A program made the translations under genes and the position numbers. Shown here one piece after another: positions 1 through 49,732 of a DNA stretch of 64,000 nucleotides. The stretch is from Prochilodus magdalenae. Taxonomy: Eukaryota; Chordata; Actinopteri; Characiformes; Prochilodontidae. A model generated the notes under the pieces. That model was not told where the DNA came from. It was given only the letters and a program-made list of their open reading frames with translations, and ran no database searches. The stretch is taken from positions 343,501 through 407,500 of the forward strand of contig JAMWET010002871.1 in assembly GCA_024036415.1 (NCBI GenBank), in the 5' to 3' direction. How positions within the stretch are numbered: position 1 is the first letter of the stretch; every line of letters begins with the position of its first letter.

Positions 1-3000
1 GGCATTTTTAGCACTGCCTTTCTATTCCTGGCTACATACAACAGCCTTTTGTCTCTGCGTCCAGATCCATGTAAAACCACTGGCCAAGCGTATGAGTCTT
101 TAACACCTCAAAGAAATACTTTCCTGGTGAAATCACGGACATGAAGTAAGCGTGAGTGATGCAGCAAAAGTGTGACCTCAGATTTTCGTGATACATTTTA
201 TGTACCACAGTGTTCGTAGGTTTATTGAGGTTGGAAAGGGCAAAACGAAGTTGGACAAAGACTTGGTGGTGGGGGTGGTGGAAGTACAAGCAGGCCAAGC
301 TAAACCAGAGACCATGTTAATGGCCAAATGAAAGCTGAATATCTACTACAGCCTTCACTTTTACTAAATTGTGCTATTATGTTCTTTAGTTTGATAACAA
401 TTAGTACTAAACATGCCATTACTGCCATTACGGCCGTGTTCACTTTAAAATGAGCAGAAGTAAAAAGGGCACCTGCTTTATGAATACTTCGTGATTTTGA
501 ATTTGAGTAATCGGGTCGCTTGTCCAGAAACTCTGAGATTGGGGCAAGGCAACAGCTGGAGCACCCTTAAATGATCACAAACGACATTTCCATTTTCCAA
601 CTGGATGTTTAAGACAATGTTGAAACACGGTGGCAGCATAGTCTCTGTATAGATCAGCATATCCTCCATATATGTAAGTTTTGCAGTTGTTCAAGAAGTG
701 TTCTATGAGCGCTGTTGCTCATGGGATCTTCAGATAAAGCACATTGTCACTGTCCAACGAATAACAAGGATCTCCAGAATGGCAAGTTTACAGCAGAGGG
801 CAAAAACCTGATTGCATTTGAAAGTAAGTCAATGGAACCAGACATTTTTGCTAGCATGATTTGGATATTTCTGGTGATCCATATATCATGAAATGTCCAC
901 CCAATGTAAACTGCAGCTGAAAATAAAAATCGGCAAAATTGGAGATGCATGGCTTTTATTTGACAGCAATAATATCATGAACCTATACATCAGGCTATAG
1001 CCATATCATTATATATCCCACACAGCAAAGCAATTCCCTTCACCTTCCTCTCTTCCACACAGGCGCCCACATTGTGAAGTCATTTATTAGACGTTTCCTT
1101 GTGTTGCGTGAAACAGGCGGGTGATTTAGATTCGTTTCCGCTCCTGTATGATGGATTGTTCACTCGGTTTGTATTATCACAGGTCAGGCTTACCAAGGCT
1201 TACCAATTATGATGTAACCTTTTGATGCGTTTGATCCTTCCTGCATTTATTCTAAGTTTTATTTCATCCTGTGTCAGTGGGGTGATCCACGGCCCTGTCT
1301 TTCGCTCTGTTACTTTCGGCAGTCAGCCTTTCGTCTGCGGCTTTTTTCCTTTCTCTGGTGATGGCTCCTCCAGGTCCCTGGGTGTGCATTACTCTTGACG
1401 TTTAATGAACTGCGAGAGAGATAAATCTGACGGGTGCTCAGTGCAAAACGTTTCTGCTCATAAAACTTGCTGTTTGTCGCTAATCTTATTGCCAGCAAGT
1501 CTAGGCCTGTGGATCAGAATACAGAAATCCTTGCCGCAGTGTGTGTGTGAATTGTTGATATGAGAATCTACAGGGGGTTTGGTTACTCACAGGGGCGCTG
1601 CTTTGCTGCCCCGACCAGCACTGGCCGCTCCCTCAGTGAAAGCACGGCCCCTTCCCTCAGAGATATTTATGGCTCCGTTTTGGCTGACGCAATGACAACC
1701 ATGTCCAGTGTTTAAGCTGCTAGTTGTGGGGTGGTCTCTAAACCTGCTGAGGGCGAAGTAAACTCTCTAAGCCATGCTGGTGCCGAATTTACAGAAGGGG
1801 GCTGATTTACATTGGCTATGGTGATTTAGAGGCCTTCTCAGTTAGCCTGACACAACCATCTGTCCAGCTAGTGTGCGGAGACCCTACCACATTGCGGAAT
1901 AGCACCTGAAGTCCTAGAAGGCATTTCTTTTGCATGCTGCGTGCCGTGGCACATGTTCAGCTTGGGTTCTGTAACTTCACAGCGCACATTCATCTCCCGC
2001 AGCGCGCGCCGGTGTGCTGGTTTTGATGTGAATGTGAACGAGCTCTTTTGCCTGCGGATGAGCCATGCTGATGAGGGTTTTTATGGCTTCGGCTGAAAGG
2101 CCTGAGCTCAGCACATCCCAGCCATCCTGCAGCGAGCCTAGGAACAGCTGCTCTGAACCTGAGCCTGAGAAACAGGTGCCTCTGTCCATCAGCGCAGACC
2201 TTGAGGTCTCCGGATAACTCTCTACGGTGTCCTCCTTTACACTTCCATTAACTCCCTTAGCTTAAAACTCTTGATCACCTCTAATCTCAGTCAAGTGCTG
2301 GTTCCAGCAACTTTCTACAGGTTTTCTCCTTTTAACCAAATATAGCCAAACCTTCAGTTGTAAATCTGACCCCTGTAGCGTTCAGTCGTATAAATCGCTC
2401 TAAATCGGGGGTTCTTGGCCTATTCCACCTCACAGACCCTCTATTTATCACTGAAAGCAATAAAGGTCCACCAGAGGGGGGAAAAGAAATGAACCCCCGA
2501 CACACAGAACCTGCGGAATTATGACCCGAGCAACAGCTTAAAGGTCACAGCGTCCATTTGAGTCCAGCAACAGACACCAAAATTCCATCCTAAAAATAAG
2601 AAGAATTATAAAATTAGAAAAGAGAACAAAAAGAGGAGTTATTTGCGTTTCTCCTTAGCTCACAGTTGTTGCCACATTAAGCGCAAATGACCTTTTAACC
2701 CGCGCAAGTACGAGTTAAGGATTAGCACCAGTAATGGCACACGGGAGAGGTTGCCTTATGCCAAAAACTCCTTTAACCTCTTAAGTAATGTTGGGATACA
2801 GTATATCTGTACTGGAGTAGCAGCACAGCATGACTACCACTAGACCACTCATTTTAGAAATTAAATCGAAGTTTAAACTAGACTAAAGCTAACGGGTAAA
2901 AGGCTAAATGTGTCTAACATGGATTTGAGCCAAAAGACTGAGATCAACTATCAAAATCAACAACTAAAAACAAATTAATTTGGTTCTGTATGCAAAATAT

Positions 3001-6000
3001 TTTGTGTGTGGCACTTCATCAGTCAAACAGGGCAGATTTTGCTGTCGTGGCAATCAGACATGATTGGGAAGCGTACTGACGATATCCATGAAATACAAAA
3101 ATAGTATTGTGACAGTGTGGTGTAGTTCATCACAATAATAAATACTGGCCTAAATATATCTTTATACATGGGCATATCCTTGTCCCTTCTTGGTCTTAAA
3201 CTAATTCTGTAGCTGTTCATTAATTAGATGCTTTATTTATTTATTTTTACCCCATTTTTAATCATTTTTCAGAAATGCAGGACAAGTGTCTTACATTCTG
3301 GGTCTTTTGCTGTTGAAGCAAGGTGTGACCCTGAACTTGGATAACCTGAAGTTAAGATAGTGGAAGCTCGAACTGTGCCAGATTTTAATCAGAATGTTTT
3401 CACAACCCATTTTATAATAGCAGGTGCTCATGAGTGGATGGGTTAAACATTGAGGAAGGCAATATACCAAGCGGCTTTGTTCCCAGTTGTTGCAGTTCTT
3501 TTGTGTAACTGTAGTTGATCGTTAGGTTATTCACTCATTTCTTTCACAGGTTTTTATGTCCTGTAATGCCATAACTGGTTACGGATCACCGACCCCCCCC
3601 CTACCCCACCCCCCCCTCAGTGGAGACCACCAGAGAAACTCTGAATCATCCTGTTTTACTGTAAATACAGTCACAGACGAGCAGATACTCTGACTAATGC
3701 TGCAAGGCTCCCATTTGAAACCTTGCTGAGAAAATAAGGCCATAGATGACTGGGGTCCAGAAACACATTTAAAATCTGAGAATCTTAAGATAGTAAAATT
3801 ATGATGATAAATACAGATCTCAGATGCCACAGTAAAAATAAGTAATTAATAGACTGTCTAAAGTTTACTCAGTCTTTTGTGTGTGCCAGTGAGTGGTAGC
3901 ATTTCAGCTTTACAGTCTCTGCTGTGCTTAATTCTCTAGCTAAGAGGAGTGAATGAGATTTTAAGCCACGTTTATAAGACTAAAACAAGTCTTAGTTACA
4001 TAGCTCAGACAGAACTAGCCAAACTCATACTATATTGTATATTTTCTTACTACTGCTGATAGAATATCAATCAAAATAAACGATATTACTGGGATTGTTC
4101 ATGAAATGTGTCTGTACTTTTGTCAGATTTTGGGATAAAGGAATTAATAGCTTGTAGTGCCGTAACTCCCACATCATTACACAACATCATTAACTAGCAT
4201 TAAGCTTTTACCGCATTAAGATGTTGGTCCTACATTAGTGTAATAAAAGGTAGAGGTTTCTATGTTTGCTTCTTTTGCTCATGTTGATTCTCTACTGGCT
4301 GGTTTCTCTGCCTTTCATAAAAACTGCCATACACTGTAAACGTAAACCTTCTATAAAGGCTTATTCCAAGCCTCAGTGCTCATAAAGGCTGCTTTCCCTT
4401 TCACCTAAAAGGGTTAGAACGACTTGCACTTGTTGGACAAAGCTTTTACAAGAGTCCAAGTATGTTAGGAGTTGGCAATATGATGATAAAAGATTATCAC
4501 AACGCTTGTGAGAGGCTTTTACGAGACACAATATTGAGGGTTTTTTTTAGGTTTGATTTTTTTTTTTGGAACAAACAGCCAGTAATGCTAAATGGGGCAT
4601 ATATTTTAATCAGATTTTAAAATTAAAAATTAAACTTGTGGCCAGGTTAAAATTTACTACCTGTATTCAGAACAGAATTTCTGTGTTTCTATAAACTCCG
4701 AGTGAGACAGTGCTGTTGTGTTATGGCCCTAAGATTTGTTAAGTGGGTATTAATGATATGATGTCACTGCACACTGGGGGATAAGGGGTGTAGTGAGAGC
4801 GTAAAGGTGTAAGTGCTTATGTAAGGGGTGTGTGGTGTTGAGGGTGGGACTCGGTAGGAAATGACTGCATGTCTGTGAACTGTGTGTGCTACAGATGTAA
4901 AAGTAGATGAAGGGCATCTTTCGGCTGGAACTCTTCTGAAATGGCGCTGTTACGAGTAGCCTTGTGTTGGGTCATTTTCAAATCCTATGTTTAATTTCTT
5001 TGACTAAGCTCTTGCTTCAGACTCAGGGGTCCAACCACATCCATGCGATTCCACTGAATGCTTTTTAGGGTAGCGCTGACACTTCCATAGAAAACTGGAT
5101 TCTGAAGTACTTGTGGGGGGAACTTGTGATTCACTTACAGTGCATTACATTCCTACCATTCCAACCCAAACCCAAGTGGCTATGATGTGCCAGTGAATAC
5201 TACTTGTCTAGTTCTTGGGCAGTTTGGTCCATGTAAAGTGCTGTGCAAAAGTCAGAGACCGTCCTTGGGGCCAGGCTAACGCAACAGGCCAAACATCTTG
5301 GCATGGAGTTATAGAGGGTCCTAATGATGTTCATAGTTTTGGTGTCCTTTCACAGTGGAAGGATGGGCTATGCTTCCAGATATAAAGAAGATAGTGGAGG
5401 CTGAAAGATCTCTGAAAGATGAAAGCTGTCGCTGCTGTTTATCTGTCGGTGATGGGTTTTGGTGCTCTACAGTAAACTTTCCCATTCCTTATACAAGTGG
5501 TTATTCTGTATCTAATCCCCCCTTCAAACCGATGTGTTTTTCTGACCCGAAGTACCTTCTATTTGTACTAAAGTACTGTTGTGTTGACTCATGTTGTTTG
5601 TATTGCAGCTGTGGAGGATGTTCAGTGCTTTATATTGTTCTGTATTGAACCCTCTCTGAGAGCTGAGAGAGTCTCTTTTGTCTAAACACATCCTCCTTTA
5701 TAGCAGGTGCTGACTGAAGCAGCAGTGTGTCAATACAGCTCTTCTGTATCCTGGCACACCGCTTTTGTATTCGAATGGAACATGGTGAAAATTCAAAAGG
5801 CTGATCTGTTTGGCTGTACCTGAGGGGTGTGAGTGCCTGCGCACTTTGTACTCGCCTTATGGAGAATGACACCAGTCTTTTGTATTCTCGAGGGCGTCTT
5901 GCTTCTTATCCTGCTTAGTAGCTTAACTCTTCAAAGTCTCTTTAGAGTCTTAATATTGACTTATTACACAGGCTGTCTCGACGTAGTATAATGGTCATCA

Positions 6001-9000
6001 AACTTGAGAATCAATATAATTTAAATCCTCTTGAAATTCAGTTGAAACTTGTTTGAAACTCTGCTGCAAACAGCTGAAACCATGTCAACTTCAATTTAAT
6101 AAAAGTAGATATATACACCGCCAGTGATGTACTATGTAGGTGTGCTATTTCTACTCTACAAAATAAAAGCCTTCTAAACTTTCTCAATGCAGCGTTATGC
6201 AGGATCTGTTGAGTTTATACTCCACACAGTCACTGCTCCCCACCCTTTTTAATCCCCCACCCCATTAATTACCTGGCTAGAAGTGAGGACTGAAGACAGA
6301 CTTGATGCTACAGTGGGTGTTATGGTGACTGGGTGGGACAGGGCTAGCTTATTAGCATGCTAACTTCATTAGATATCTCTGAACCATAATACATACCGTC
6401 AAAACTGTAGCTCTTCACGTTTTGTTGATATTATGGTTAACGTTGGAATAACTTCAAACTGAAAACCTTGCATATTGCTCCTTTTAATGTCCTCTGAGCT
6501 GGATTATTTTTGCCTGGAGAGGTCTGTTAATGTAACTTACAAGGGATTTGACTGCCTGATTCATAACCCAGATAGCTGGGATTGAAATGCCATAGCACAG
6601 TCATTCACAGCAGCGTTCAGGTTCAGATTAAACTGGTCCAAACAGACAACAAAGTCTGGTTCAGTTAATGCTAGATAGAATAGTAATAGCCTGGTATATG
6701 ATGCTTATTCAACTTAACAAATACTGGTCAACAGGACACTCACTCACTCACTCACTCGCTCAAGCTTTCGATTGGTGCTTTTAGGATATTACATTTTCAT
6801 TCTCCTTCTGTTTAGGCTGTCACCATCATAATCTTGTAGATTAGAAGACTTCTGTTTTAAACATGATGATAAATCAACTGTGGCAAGTCAAGGTCTGTTT
6901 TAAACAGTTGGCCTTCCGGTGGCTTTGATATTTTGACATCACCCATTTCAGATTTTGTACTGAGAGAGCATTGCAGCCTGCCCAGATCGATTACCCATGG
7001 CGAAACCCCCAGGGCTAGAGCAGCTATAAACTAGTAACCAGGTAGCTTAACTAGAGAGTTCGACAAATGAACAAATGGGTAAACAAACCTTCAGACGAGA
7101 TTATGTTGCCATGTGCAGTTCAGAAAACTATCCTATCACTAACTAGTGGAATCAAATGTGTCTGATTGTGGCAGATGATATTTTGAGTATGTGTAGACTG
7201 TGAGTCAGCATTAGCCGCCATCTATGGGTATGGAGTACATGCTTCCTGTACATGACATGCCACTAAATTATCTGTCAAAGACTTCTATAGCCAGGCAGGA
7301 TGTTCTTTCATGCTCACATGCATCAGTCAGTCCTGTAATTCCTGTATCAGTGTGTGAACACCAACACCCTGGAGTTTCTGTTTCTCCTGATAGTGTTTCT
7401 GCATAATTAGAAGGTTTGGATGTAAATAAAGCCATTTAGAGTGAACTGATATGAATGTCCCTTTTCTAGAGAAAGCTGGCAAGTGAGATTTTTTTTTTTT
7501 TTTTTTTTAGTGGTGGTGTTGAACTAGAGCTTAATGCGTCTAAAAGCTTCCTCGAAGACAGTTACGTGAAATGGATATGAACAAGGTGCCGGATGCCTGA
7601 AGCATTGTTTTACCATGGTTGTGAAATAAGGGTTTGACCTTAAACGTGCTGGTTTCAGGCCATTCATGTGAAAGTGGTACATGCTAGGGGTTGTAAGCCA
7701 TAGTGGTACACGTTGTCATAAAATAGCTGCACCCAGTGTGGGATTGCAGTGCTATTGGGAGGGACGATAAAGGTTACCAGGAACAATAAATGATACATTT
7801 AGACTGATATGATGAATATTTATTGAGCTACACATACAGAAGTAGTGTGTCTCAGTATGGTGTCCGGCCACCGTGTTTGCTAACCCAACATGCCAGACAT
7901 CTCAGCATAGAGCTGTTATAATACGTTATACAGCTGAATATGTCAACATCTGTTTTCCTGCAGATGGTGCGGTTTTAGGGTTTGGAGGTGGGTGTGGACA
8001 ACCAGCCTTTGGAGAGGACGTGTGACAACAAAACCGTTTAGTCTTGGCACGACCACGGTTACCCGCGTGCCTCTCACACCCACACCGGTTTTCGGTTTGC
8101 TCGTCTCCACTAAGACAAAAGCGGCACTCGTCACTGAAAATGACCCGATGCCCTTCTGTGTCTGTCATGACACCATTGCAGTCTGTGGTGACGCTGATGT
8201 GGTGTTAAGGGCAGTTACTTGTTGGGGTGGTTTCAAGTTGTTTTTTTGTTTTTAAAGCTGGCAAGTGTCCAGATTTTTGAAACTAACAGTTTCCAGCAGC
8301 CATCATTGAACTTTTTTTTTTTTTTTTAAGTCGTGGCTGTGGGGTGTACACGTGAACGCGAAACTTTTGCTCACTTTGAGAACGGCCCAAAAAAACCATC
8401 CCCCCTTCCCATGGTCTTCCAACAAAGTCTCATTCCTCTCACTTGATGTGCAGGGTGACTAGTGGTTTTAGTTTTGGGTAGACATGGTAACCCCACCACT
8501 CACCACTACTGGAAACCACTGTGAAGAAAGCTGCAAACCGTTTACATCAGACCACTCTGAATGACTTTGATAACATCTCATTTCATTATGCAGATAATTT
8601 GATAAGATTTCATCAGCAGTCCATAAAAAGTTCTCTTCGTCTGTTGTTATTTCCTGTTGAGAGTCTTCTGCTTCTTTGTCCGTCTCGAGGGTGTGCTTAC
8701 GAGCCACGGCTCATTGAGAAGTCTTTCTTATCTAGCATTCTTGGACAGCGTTCTGTAAAAGCAAACACGGCGGTGAACTCTGGAATCATTCAGACGGCCT
8801 CTATAGAGGAGCTCATCAATCATAGGTGTGCAGTACCTCTCTGTCTGCCTAGTAAACTTATTCTTCATCCGTCTTCTCCTTTGTGCTGTAAGCCTCCAAG
8901 GACTTCAGCTAAAAATACATTAGCTTCTTTTTACACGTTTCAGCTGAACTGGATAAAGGTGTTAACTGAGATTTGAACAACTACAGAACTAAACAAACTG

Positions 9001-10113
9001 CATTCTAATGTACTCTAATACCCCACCGTCTTTATTTTACACTCCCAGCTGTTGTTTTCTGGTTAAACTGACAAGTGTTGTCATGTGCCCAAGTAGGTTT
9101 TCTTTGGTGCTGTTGTGTACATTTATAAGAATAGTTACAGAAGATAAGTGTGTGGTGGGGAAATGCGCCATATGCTTTCATTCATCAACCTCTTTGTACA
9201 TGCCATAGTGCTTTTTCTCAGAGCTGTCATTGTGGAACTCGTGCTGAGGATGATTTTGCCCTGTATTAACTGGAAAGCTCCTCTGGATGACTTGGTTCAT
9301 TTTTATCCAGTCTAACAGTCAAGTGTGCAGGTAGGGATTTAGAGGTAACTGATATTATATATGGACATATTACATTGTGGTTATGAATTTACTAATTGCA
9401 GTGCACTGATCTTTGCCAAAAGTCAACCAGAAGTGGTCGTATTAACATAGTTTTGGCAAATGTCGGATCTGCCATATTATTTCTAAAGGGAATTCCACTT
9501 GGGTGGAATGCTAAGATGGGTGGTTTGGTGTAAAAGGGTCTGTAGACACTAGCAGTGATGGGAACCAGACGTCCAGATGCCTCGAAGCTCAGTCACAGAA
9601 GGTTTCCGGACAACAATGGTTGCAAATATGTTTCCCGAGGCGTAAAAGAAAGTGTGTGTGCGTGTGCGTTTACAAAACCCATAAAACTCTGAAGTGTCTA
9701 AGTTTGCTGATTGCTTTGGATAGTTAATTAAATGGTGATATTTTCGTTGTCATCTGTCTCCTATCACAGCAGTCACACTATACAGATGTATCTACAAGGC
9801 ACCATTTAACTTCAAACTACTGTGAATGACTTTGTTTACATCTTGGCCGTTGCACAAAATCTTTTGATGGAAGCCGCCTTTTAAAGCCTAAACTCATGCT
9901 TTCCCGTAATCATCCAGTGAAATGTCTTTGAATGTCTCCAGAACAACATCTGAGTTTTAGTCATGTAACACCAGCATGTGTGGAAATCGCACCACACCCA
10001 CCCATCATCCAACAGAAATCTATCAGCTAGCCCGGAGACCCTGCCTAAACCTAGTTACTGCGGTGACTAATGCTGTTCTGTGCTAATGTTAATTTTGGCC
10101 GTCTGTGTTGCAG
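1..10113 (+). other. pdlim7 upstream intron (part)
   Basis: No exon of pdlim7 or another gene was recognised on either strand. It contains a GC-richer stretch at about 1560-2200, a C-run at 3595-3615, a CACT repeat at 6737-6762, poly-T at 7489-7508 and a Tc1-like relic at about 7731-8258. The short open frames are not supported by splice signals or similarity. Confidence 0.6.
7731..8258 (-). mobile_element. Tc1-like transposon relic, family A
   Basis: It shares GTGTGGGATTGCAGTGCT, TTTATTGAGCTACACATACA and the FSDECRFCLSGDE remnant (minus-strand frame, about 8090-8150) with the copies at 35.5 and 63.0 kb. Frameshifts break the transposase. Confidence 0.75.
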
Positions 10114-44974
<34,861 letters not shown>

Positions 44975-45290
44975 GGAGCTGAGCTCCAGCGCTCGAGTGG
45001 CAGTGCGGGGAGGACAGTCCAGCTACACAAGAAAGAACACTTCACCTAAATCCTTTAGCCCGGAGCACTCCCAAGGCCTGTGATGGAGCAACATATAAAA
45101 CACGAGTGGCGTTTAGAGTACTGGGTCGATGTTTTGAATGGGATTTTACCAATTTCTATGCCACTGTTGGGAGAAAGCCATGCAGCTTGAACTAGAAACG
45201 AATATTTTGTATGCATTGTGTCGATCTGATATTTGTGAGACTTGTGGGGATTTTGAGTTACATTCAAATAAATATACAGGTAAATAAATA
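44975..45290 (+). other. pdlim7: pdlim7 3' UTR with candidate polyadenylation signal
   Basis: Unique AT-rich sequence follows the stop. The first good AATAAA is at 45267-45272 (caaataaatata), with more A/T-rich AATAAA-like words just after it. The cleavage site is probably 45285-45310. A longer 3' UTR cannot be excluded without transcripts. Confidence 0.55.
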
Positions 45291-48200
45291 ATATAAAACG
45301 ATATACAGGGTCTTCTCCCAGCGGGCGAGGTAATTGTCGCTGTCATAATGAAACCTTGTTGAGATACAAACAGGGGAAAAATATTCCAAGTTGAAAATTC
45401 AATCGGAATGAGAATCTGTATGGAATTTGGAGTGGTTGGATGTAAAATGGTTCATAGAGAAACATTTAGACTCTTTCTTTACAGTGGTGGTGGTAGTGTT
45501 GGTAACCAGGCGTCACAAAGTCTCCATTAGTCGTAGCCATTATCTACTATTCATTATAATCAGGAAACCCACTTTTTTGGGGATATTTTTATAGATGTTT
45601 TGTTGGTAAGTAGTGGCATTCAGTGCATTTCAGGCCAAAACGGTGTGTCGGGTGTCAATAACCTTCTGAGAGCTAGCTTTTGGAAGCTCTTCAGACATCT
45701 GGCTCCTATCACCACCAATGTAAAGAGCTCAATACATTTTAAACCACTCTGATTGACCTCTATGTCTTGATTACACAGAAATTAGTTGAGTAATGCTGGG
45801 ACTTGTCTTTCATTGAGATGTAGTGTAATTGGGCTCCTATCACTCAGTGATGGTATTAAAATGCTGGGTTTTCTTATGACGGCGACATTATTCTGGTTAC
45901 CAGCTGTTATAACCACATGGACCAGAGAGATTTCAGATATATGGCAGGTGAAGCTGGCCTGTGCGCCCTCGCACTCCACCCTGCCTGCACAGATTAGCTT
46001 TTTATCACTGTGGGAAACTATCAGTATTTATGAACCGAAGGGCACCGGATTATGCCTGGTCAGGGACTAAACACGGTTTCCAGTGGAGGATCCCCACTGA
46101 GGGTGTGTTTTTATTCCAAGACCAGCTTAAATCTGCATCTTTGACCAGAAGTCGCCTTTAACGTCTCTTTGTTTTGCAAACACATGCTTATACATGCTTG
46201 TTTTTTTCCAGAGATGACCATTTATGTCGAGTTTAATGCCACTTCAGATGCATTGTGTGCAAGCCAAAGGCAAACCATACAGCCGTACAGTACATAGGTA
46301 AAGCATTGAGGCCTGGTCTTGTAGATAGATTAGGCTCAGCTGTACAACGCAATGAGAACGGCCACTGCCACTGTGTAATTTAGCTGCAGAATGCGTTTAC
46401 CCTGCGTATGGAGAAGTGGCCGTAAGACTGTGATTTACTCAGTTGCTACCTTAGCATTGCCCTCCAACCCCCCAGACGGAACACAGACCTAGTTTCCCCG
46501 CTGCCTGATTTGCTGTGCCAGGGTACTTAAGGTAATGGCAAACCACTGAGGAAGAAAAAGGAGCCCCTGGCAGCAGAACAGCAGTGCATTAGCACTGATT
46601 GCGACCATTTCATATTGACCCGACCAATGATCTTTACGTGCCTCCAATACTGAGCGCTCCACATCTATCTGCGCTAATCCGACAGGTAACTCTAATTAAG
46701 GAAAGGCTTAGGGCCTGCATACGCTAAAGCTGGGTTTGTGCCGACATGGCGTCTCCTCCTTAAAAAGCCATGCAAAGGCGTGAGCTATAACTGACCAAAG
46801 AGTTGGGGTTTTTGCAGTACCGTGAACATGAGCTAGTAGCATTACATTTATCTTGAATTACTTGGCTTCTCCCCGTATGGTGCTTTGAGGATCTGCTGCA
46901 AGTACGTTTTTGTTTAAACAAAAGTGTAAAACTTGGGATGTCAAGATTTGTTTATTGTCCTCAATTTGTTTAATACAAACTGTTAGATTGCATGCTGAAA
47001 AATGTGGGAACATGCTCCATTTAACCCAATGATATTCCTAAAAGCTGTTGGAACTGGAAAAAATTGGGATGATTGATGAGCAATGCCTAGGCAGTAATGG
47101 TTGGGAGCACTTTGCCTTCCTAGTTGGCTATAATAATATGTGTTGGCTCAAACAGTAGCAGTGCTGATGCTGCATAATGCGAGAATCCGATACCTGTGCT
47201 AATACCTTAGCTACGCTAACTCATTTGTATAAACACCCCAGAATGTGCCCGCTAACAGAGTGAAGAGAAATTGGATAGCTGAAGGTGGCTTTTCATTCAA
47301 CAGCTTCTTTTTAGTCAGTTGTTTGTTCTACCTTAAATGGACCAGCAGTTACAGTATATTGTCCATTTAAGGTGGTACAGACGATCCCAATAAGAAGCCA
47401 ACTTGAGCCACATGACCTGCAGCTGCTACTTCTCCCAACAAGATTCAAGCAGCCACAACGTGCCGATTAACTCACTCCGTATTTTTTCTACGCATGTGTG
47501 CCACCACTAAGTTGTAGAGAGTCCTGGATTCTGCAGTTTGCGAGTGAGTGAGCCAAATTAGGACATACCTTCTTTCTAAATGCAGCCAGCCGGAAAGAGC
47601 CCAACTTTAGAAACTCGCAATCTGATTGTAATTGAACTTGTAATGCTTAGAGGTTGTTGAGCTTCACAGACTTCAGTTTAGCCATAATAACATGCAGTTG
47701 CCAAACGTGCATTTGCAGTGCGAAAATTAGCCCTTCAGCCAGCAGTGTTACCTGTTATTTGTCTACCATAAAAAAAAAAAAATCTATAAAATCAAACCAC
47801 AAGTTAGCGTATCATTTACATATGAACCCCCTTTTAAAATCGGAACAGTTGTTTACCCTGTCTTAGTGTAGCTAGGCTTTAAAGAGCCTTAACAGAGATT
47901 TTCAACCATGTGGATCTGTACAACATGGCCAGCGACCACAGTCAGTCATTTTCATACCGTATAGCAGAAAGCCTGTTGACTTGAAACAGCAGCGTAGCCA
48001 GGTGCTGAAAAACTGTATTTATTGGGATCTGTTGCTTATTTTGAGTCAAAAAGTATGGGAACTTGTTCATGGCTGGCAACCATATGCCTTAGATATGGCG
48101 GATGATGTATAAGGGGGCATATATTCTATTGCTGTATAATGGGACAAGTCTAAAATGTGAAGTTAAAACAACAGGAAGAGAAACAAGTCTCAAAATGTGG

Positions 48201-49496
48201 TTATTGGTCTATATGCCTCTCTGACGTGCAACACTCCTGAGTAGACTATTCCTTTACATGCCAGCTTCTATACAAGTGGGCAGCAGGGCTGTGCAATACG
48301 GTCTTAATGCTATGATTAGAACCACATCTTTTAATCAGTAGCAGGGATTTTAAGGAATGACTGTGGCACGGATGGTAGTCCTTAAAATGTGAGGTTGAAA
48401 TAAGATAATATCCCGTTTTGTTGTATTAGAATATTATTTACTTTAGATAATACGAGTTCAGCAGAGAGGTCAGACACATTCGTTTAGTTAATTGGGTCTT
48501 TTTTTTTTTTTTTTTCTCACACTGTATTCTGCCTTCTTTTCTTGTCTGGTTACCGCAGCTGTTGGTGCTAATTATACTACCTAATGTGACAATGGCCTGC
48601 ACTGTTTTGATCAAGGTAATTGACCTTTGACCCTCCATTACATGAATATCCTGATTCTTCAGAATACCCACACAGAAACGTACCTGTCTGGAACTGTAAT
48701 GGCCAGGATGTACAAGGCATACTGCAGCCTTCAGCTGTAATAGCAAACGACATGTTATGTTGTGTTTCCATATGGACATATTGTGCAGCCCTATTGCAGA
48801 TAGAAGAAACATACAGAGACTGGGAAGCCTTAGGACTAGAATTATATACCACCGCACAGACGAGGGCTTCTAACGTTACTACCAAACACCTGCTGCCTCT
48901 ATTGATACTTGGCAATGGCCCGTTCAATATCAGTCCCGTTTTCAAAATCACTCCAGCTCTGCTGGGACGCCGTCACGTCCTTCAGCTGTTTTCTCTTAAA
49001 TGCTCTGTCGGGGTTTCGCGCGATCAAGCCCGTGCTCCACCTGTGCTGGTGGCTGCTGGTCTTTAGAAGAGAATCGTTTACATGCGGATAGCATGTAGCA
49101 CACGTGTCGCGTCCAGAATAGCAATGAGATCTTCGCTCTTATCTGAAAAGCTTCTGACTTTAACAAAGAAGCCCAAACACTCCAGGAAGTGAGATGCAGT
49201 AAAACATTCTTCTTCTTCTTCTTCTTATACCGTTGTTGTTTTTTTTGTTTTTGTTTTTTTGTATTGAGAATATACCTTGTATTAAGTGCCTTTTTCAATA
49301 GCTTTGCAAATACAGACTTTATCATGATGCATCTTATTCAAAATGAAAACTGCTGTATTGTTTTTTTTTGTTTGTTTGTTTGTTTGTTTGTTTTTCTCCC
49401 ACATTAGAAATATTTTTATGCAAACAGATGTTATTGTTAGACATTTAATCTATCCGCGGTCATGTTGATAATAAATTGTAAAAAAAAAAAAAAAAC

Positions 49497-49732
49497 CTGT
49501 CTGTCTGTCTGTCTGTCTGTCTGTGTGTCTCTTTGGGTCTGTCTCTGTCTAACTGTGGGTCTCTGTCTGTCTGTGTGTCTCTTTGGGTCTGTCTCTGTCT
49601 AACTGTGGGTCTCTGTCTGTCTCTGTCTGTCTGTGGGTGTCTGTCTGTCTGTGTCTGTCTGTGTGTCTCTCTGGGTCTCTGTCTGTCTGTGTGTCTGTCT
49701 CTGTGTCTCTGTCTGTCTGTCTGTCTGTCTGT
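49497..49732. repeat. (TCTG)n-rich tract with an internal ~53-bp duplication
   Basis: TCTG units interrupted by the segment gtgtctctttgggtctgtct..aactgtgggtct, which appears twice in tandem near 49511 and 49564. A 14-nt poly-A precedes it. Confidence 0.95.

Noticed and set aside
1977..2189. Minus-strand frame in a GC-richer patch (SGSGSEQLFLGSLQDGWDVL)
   Set aside because: It looks somewhat coding but matches nothing I know, and no clear acceptor-donor pair was found; not strong enough to call a gene.
8521..8976. 151-codon plus-strand open frame in the first intron
   Set aside because: No similarity recognised, no codon bias or splice signals, and no matching domain; it is expected by chance in 64 kb.
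48438..49066. Opposed 120-148 codon frames in the intergenic region
   Set aside because: No recognised domain. The segment contains short words common in fish repeats, so it is treated as intergenic.
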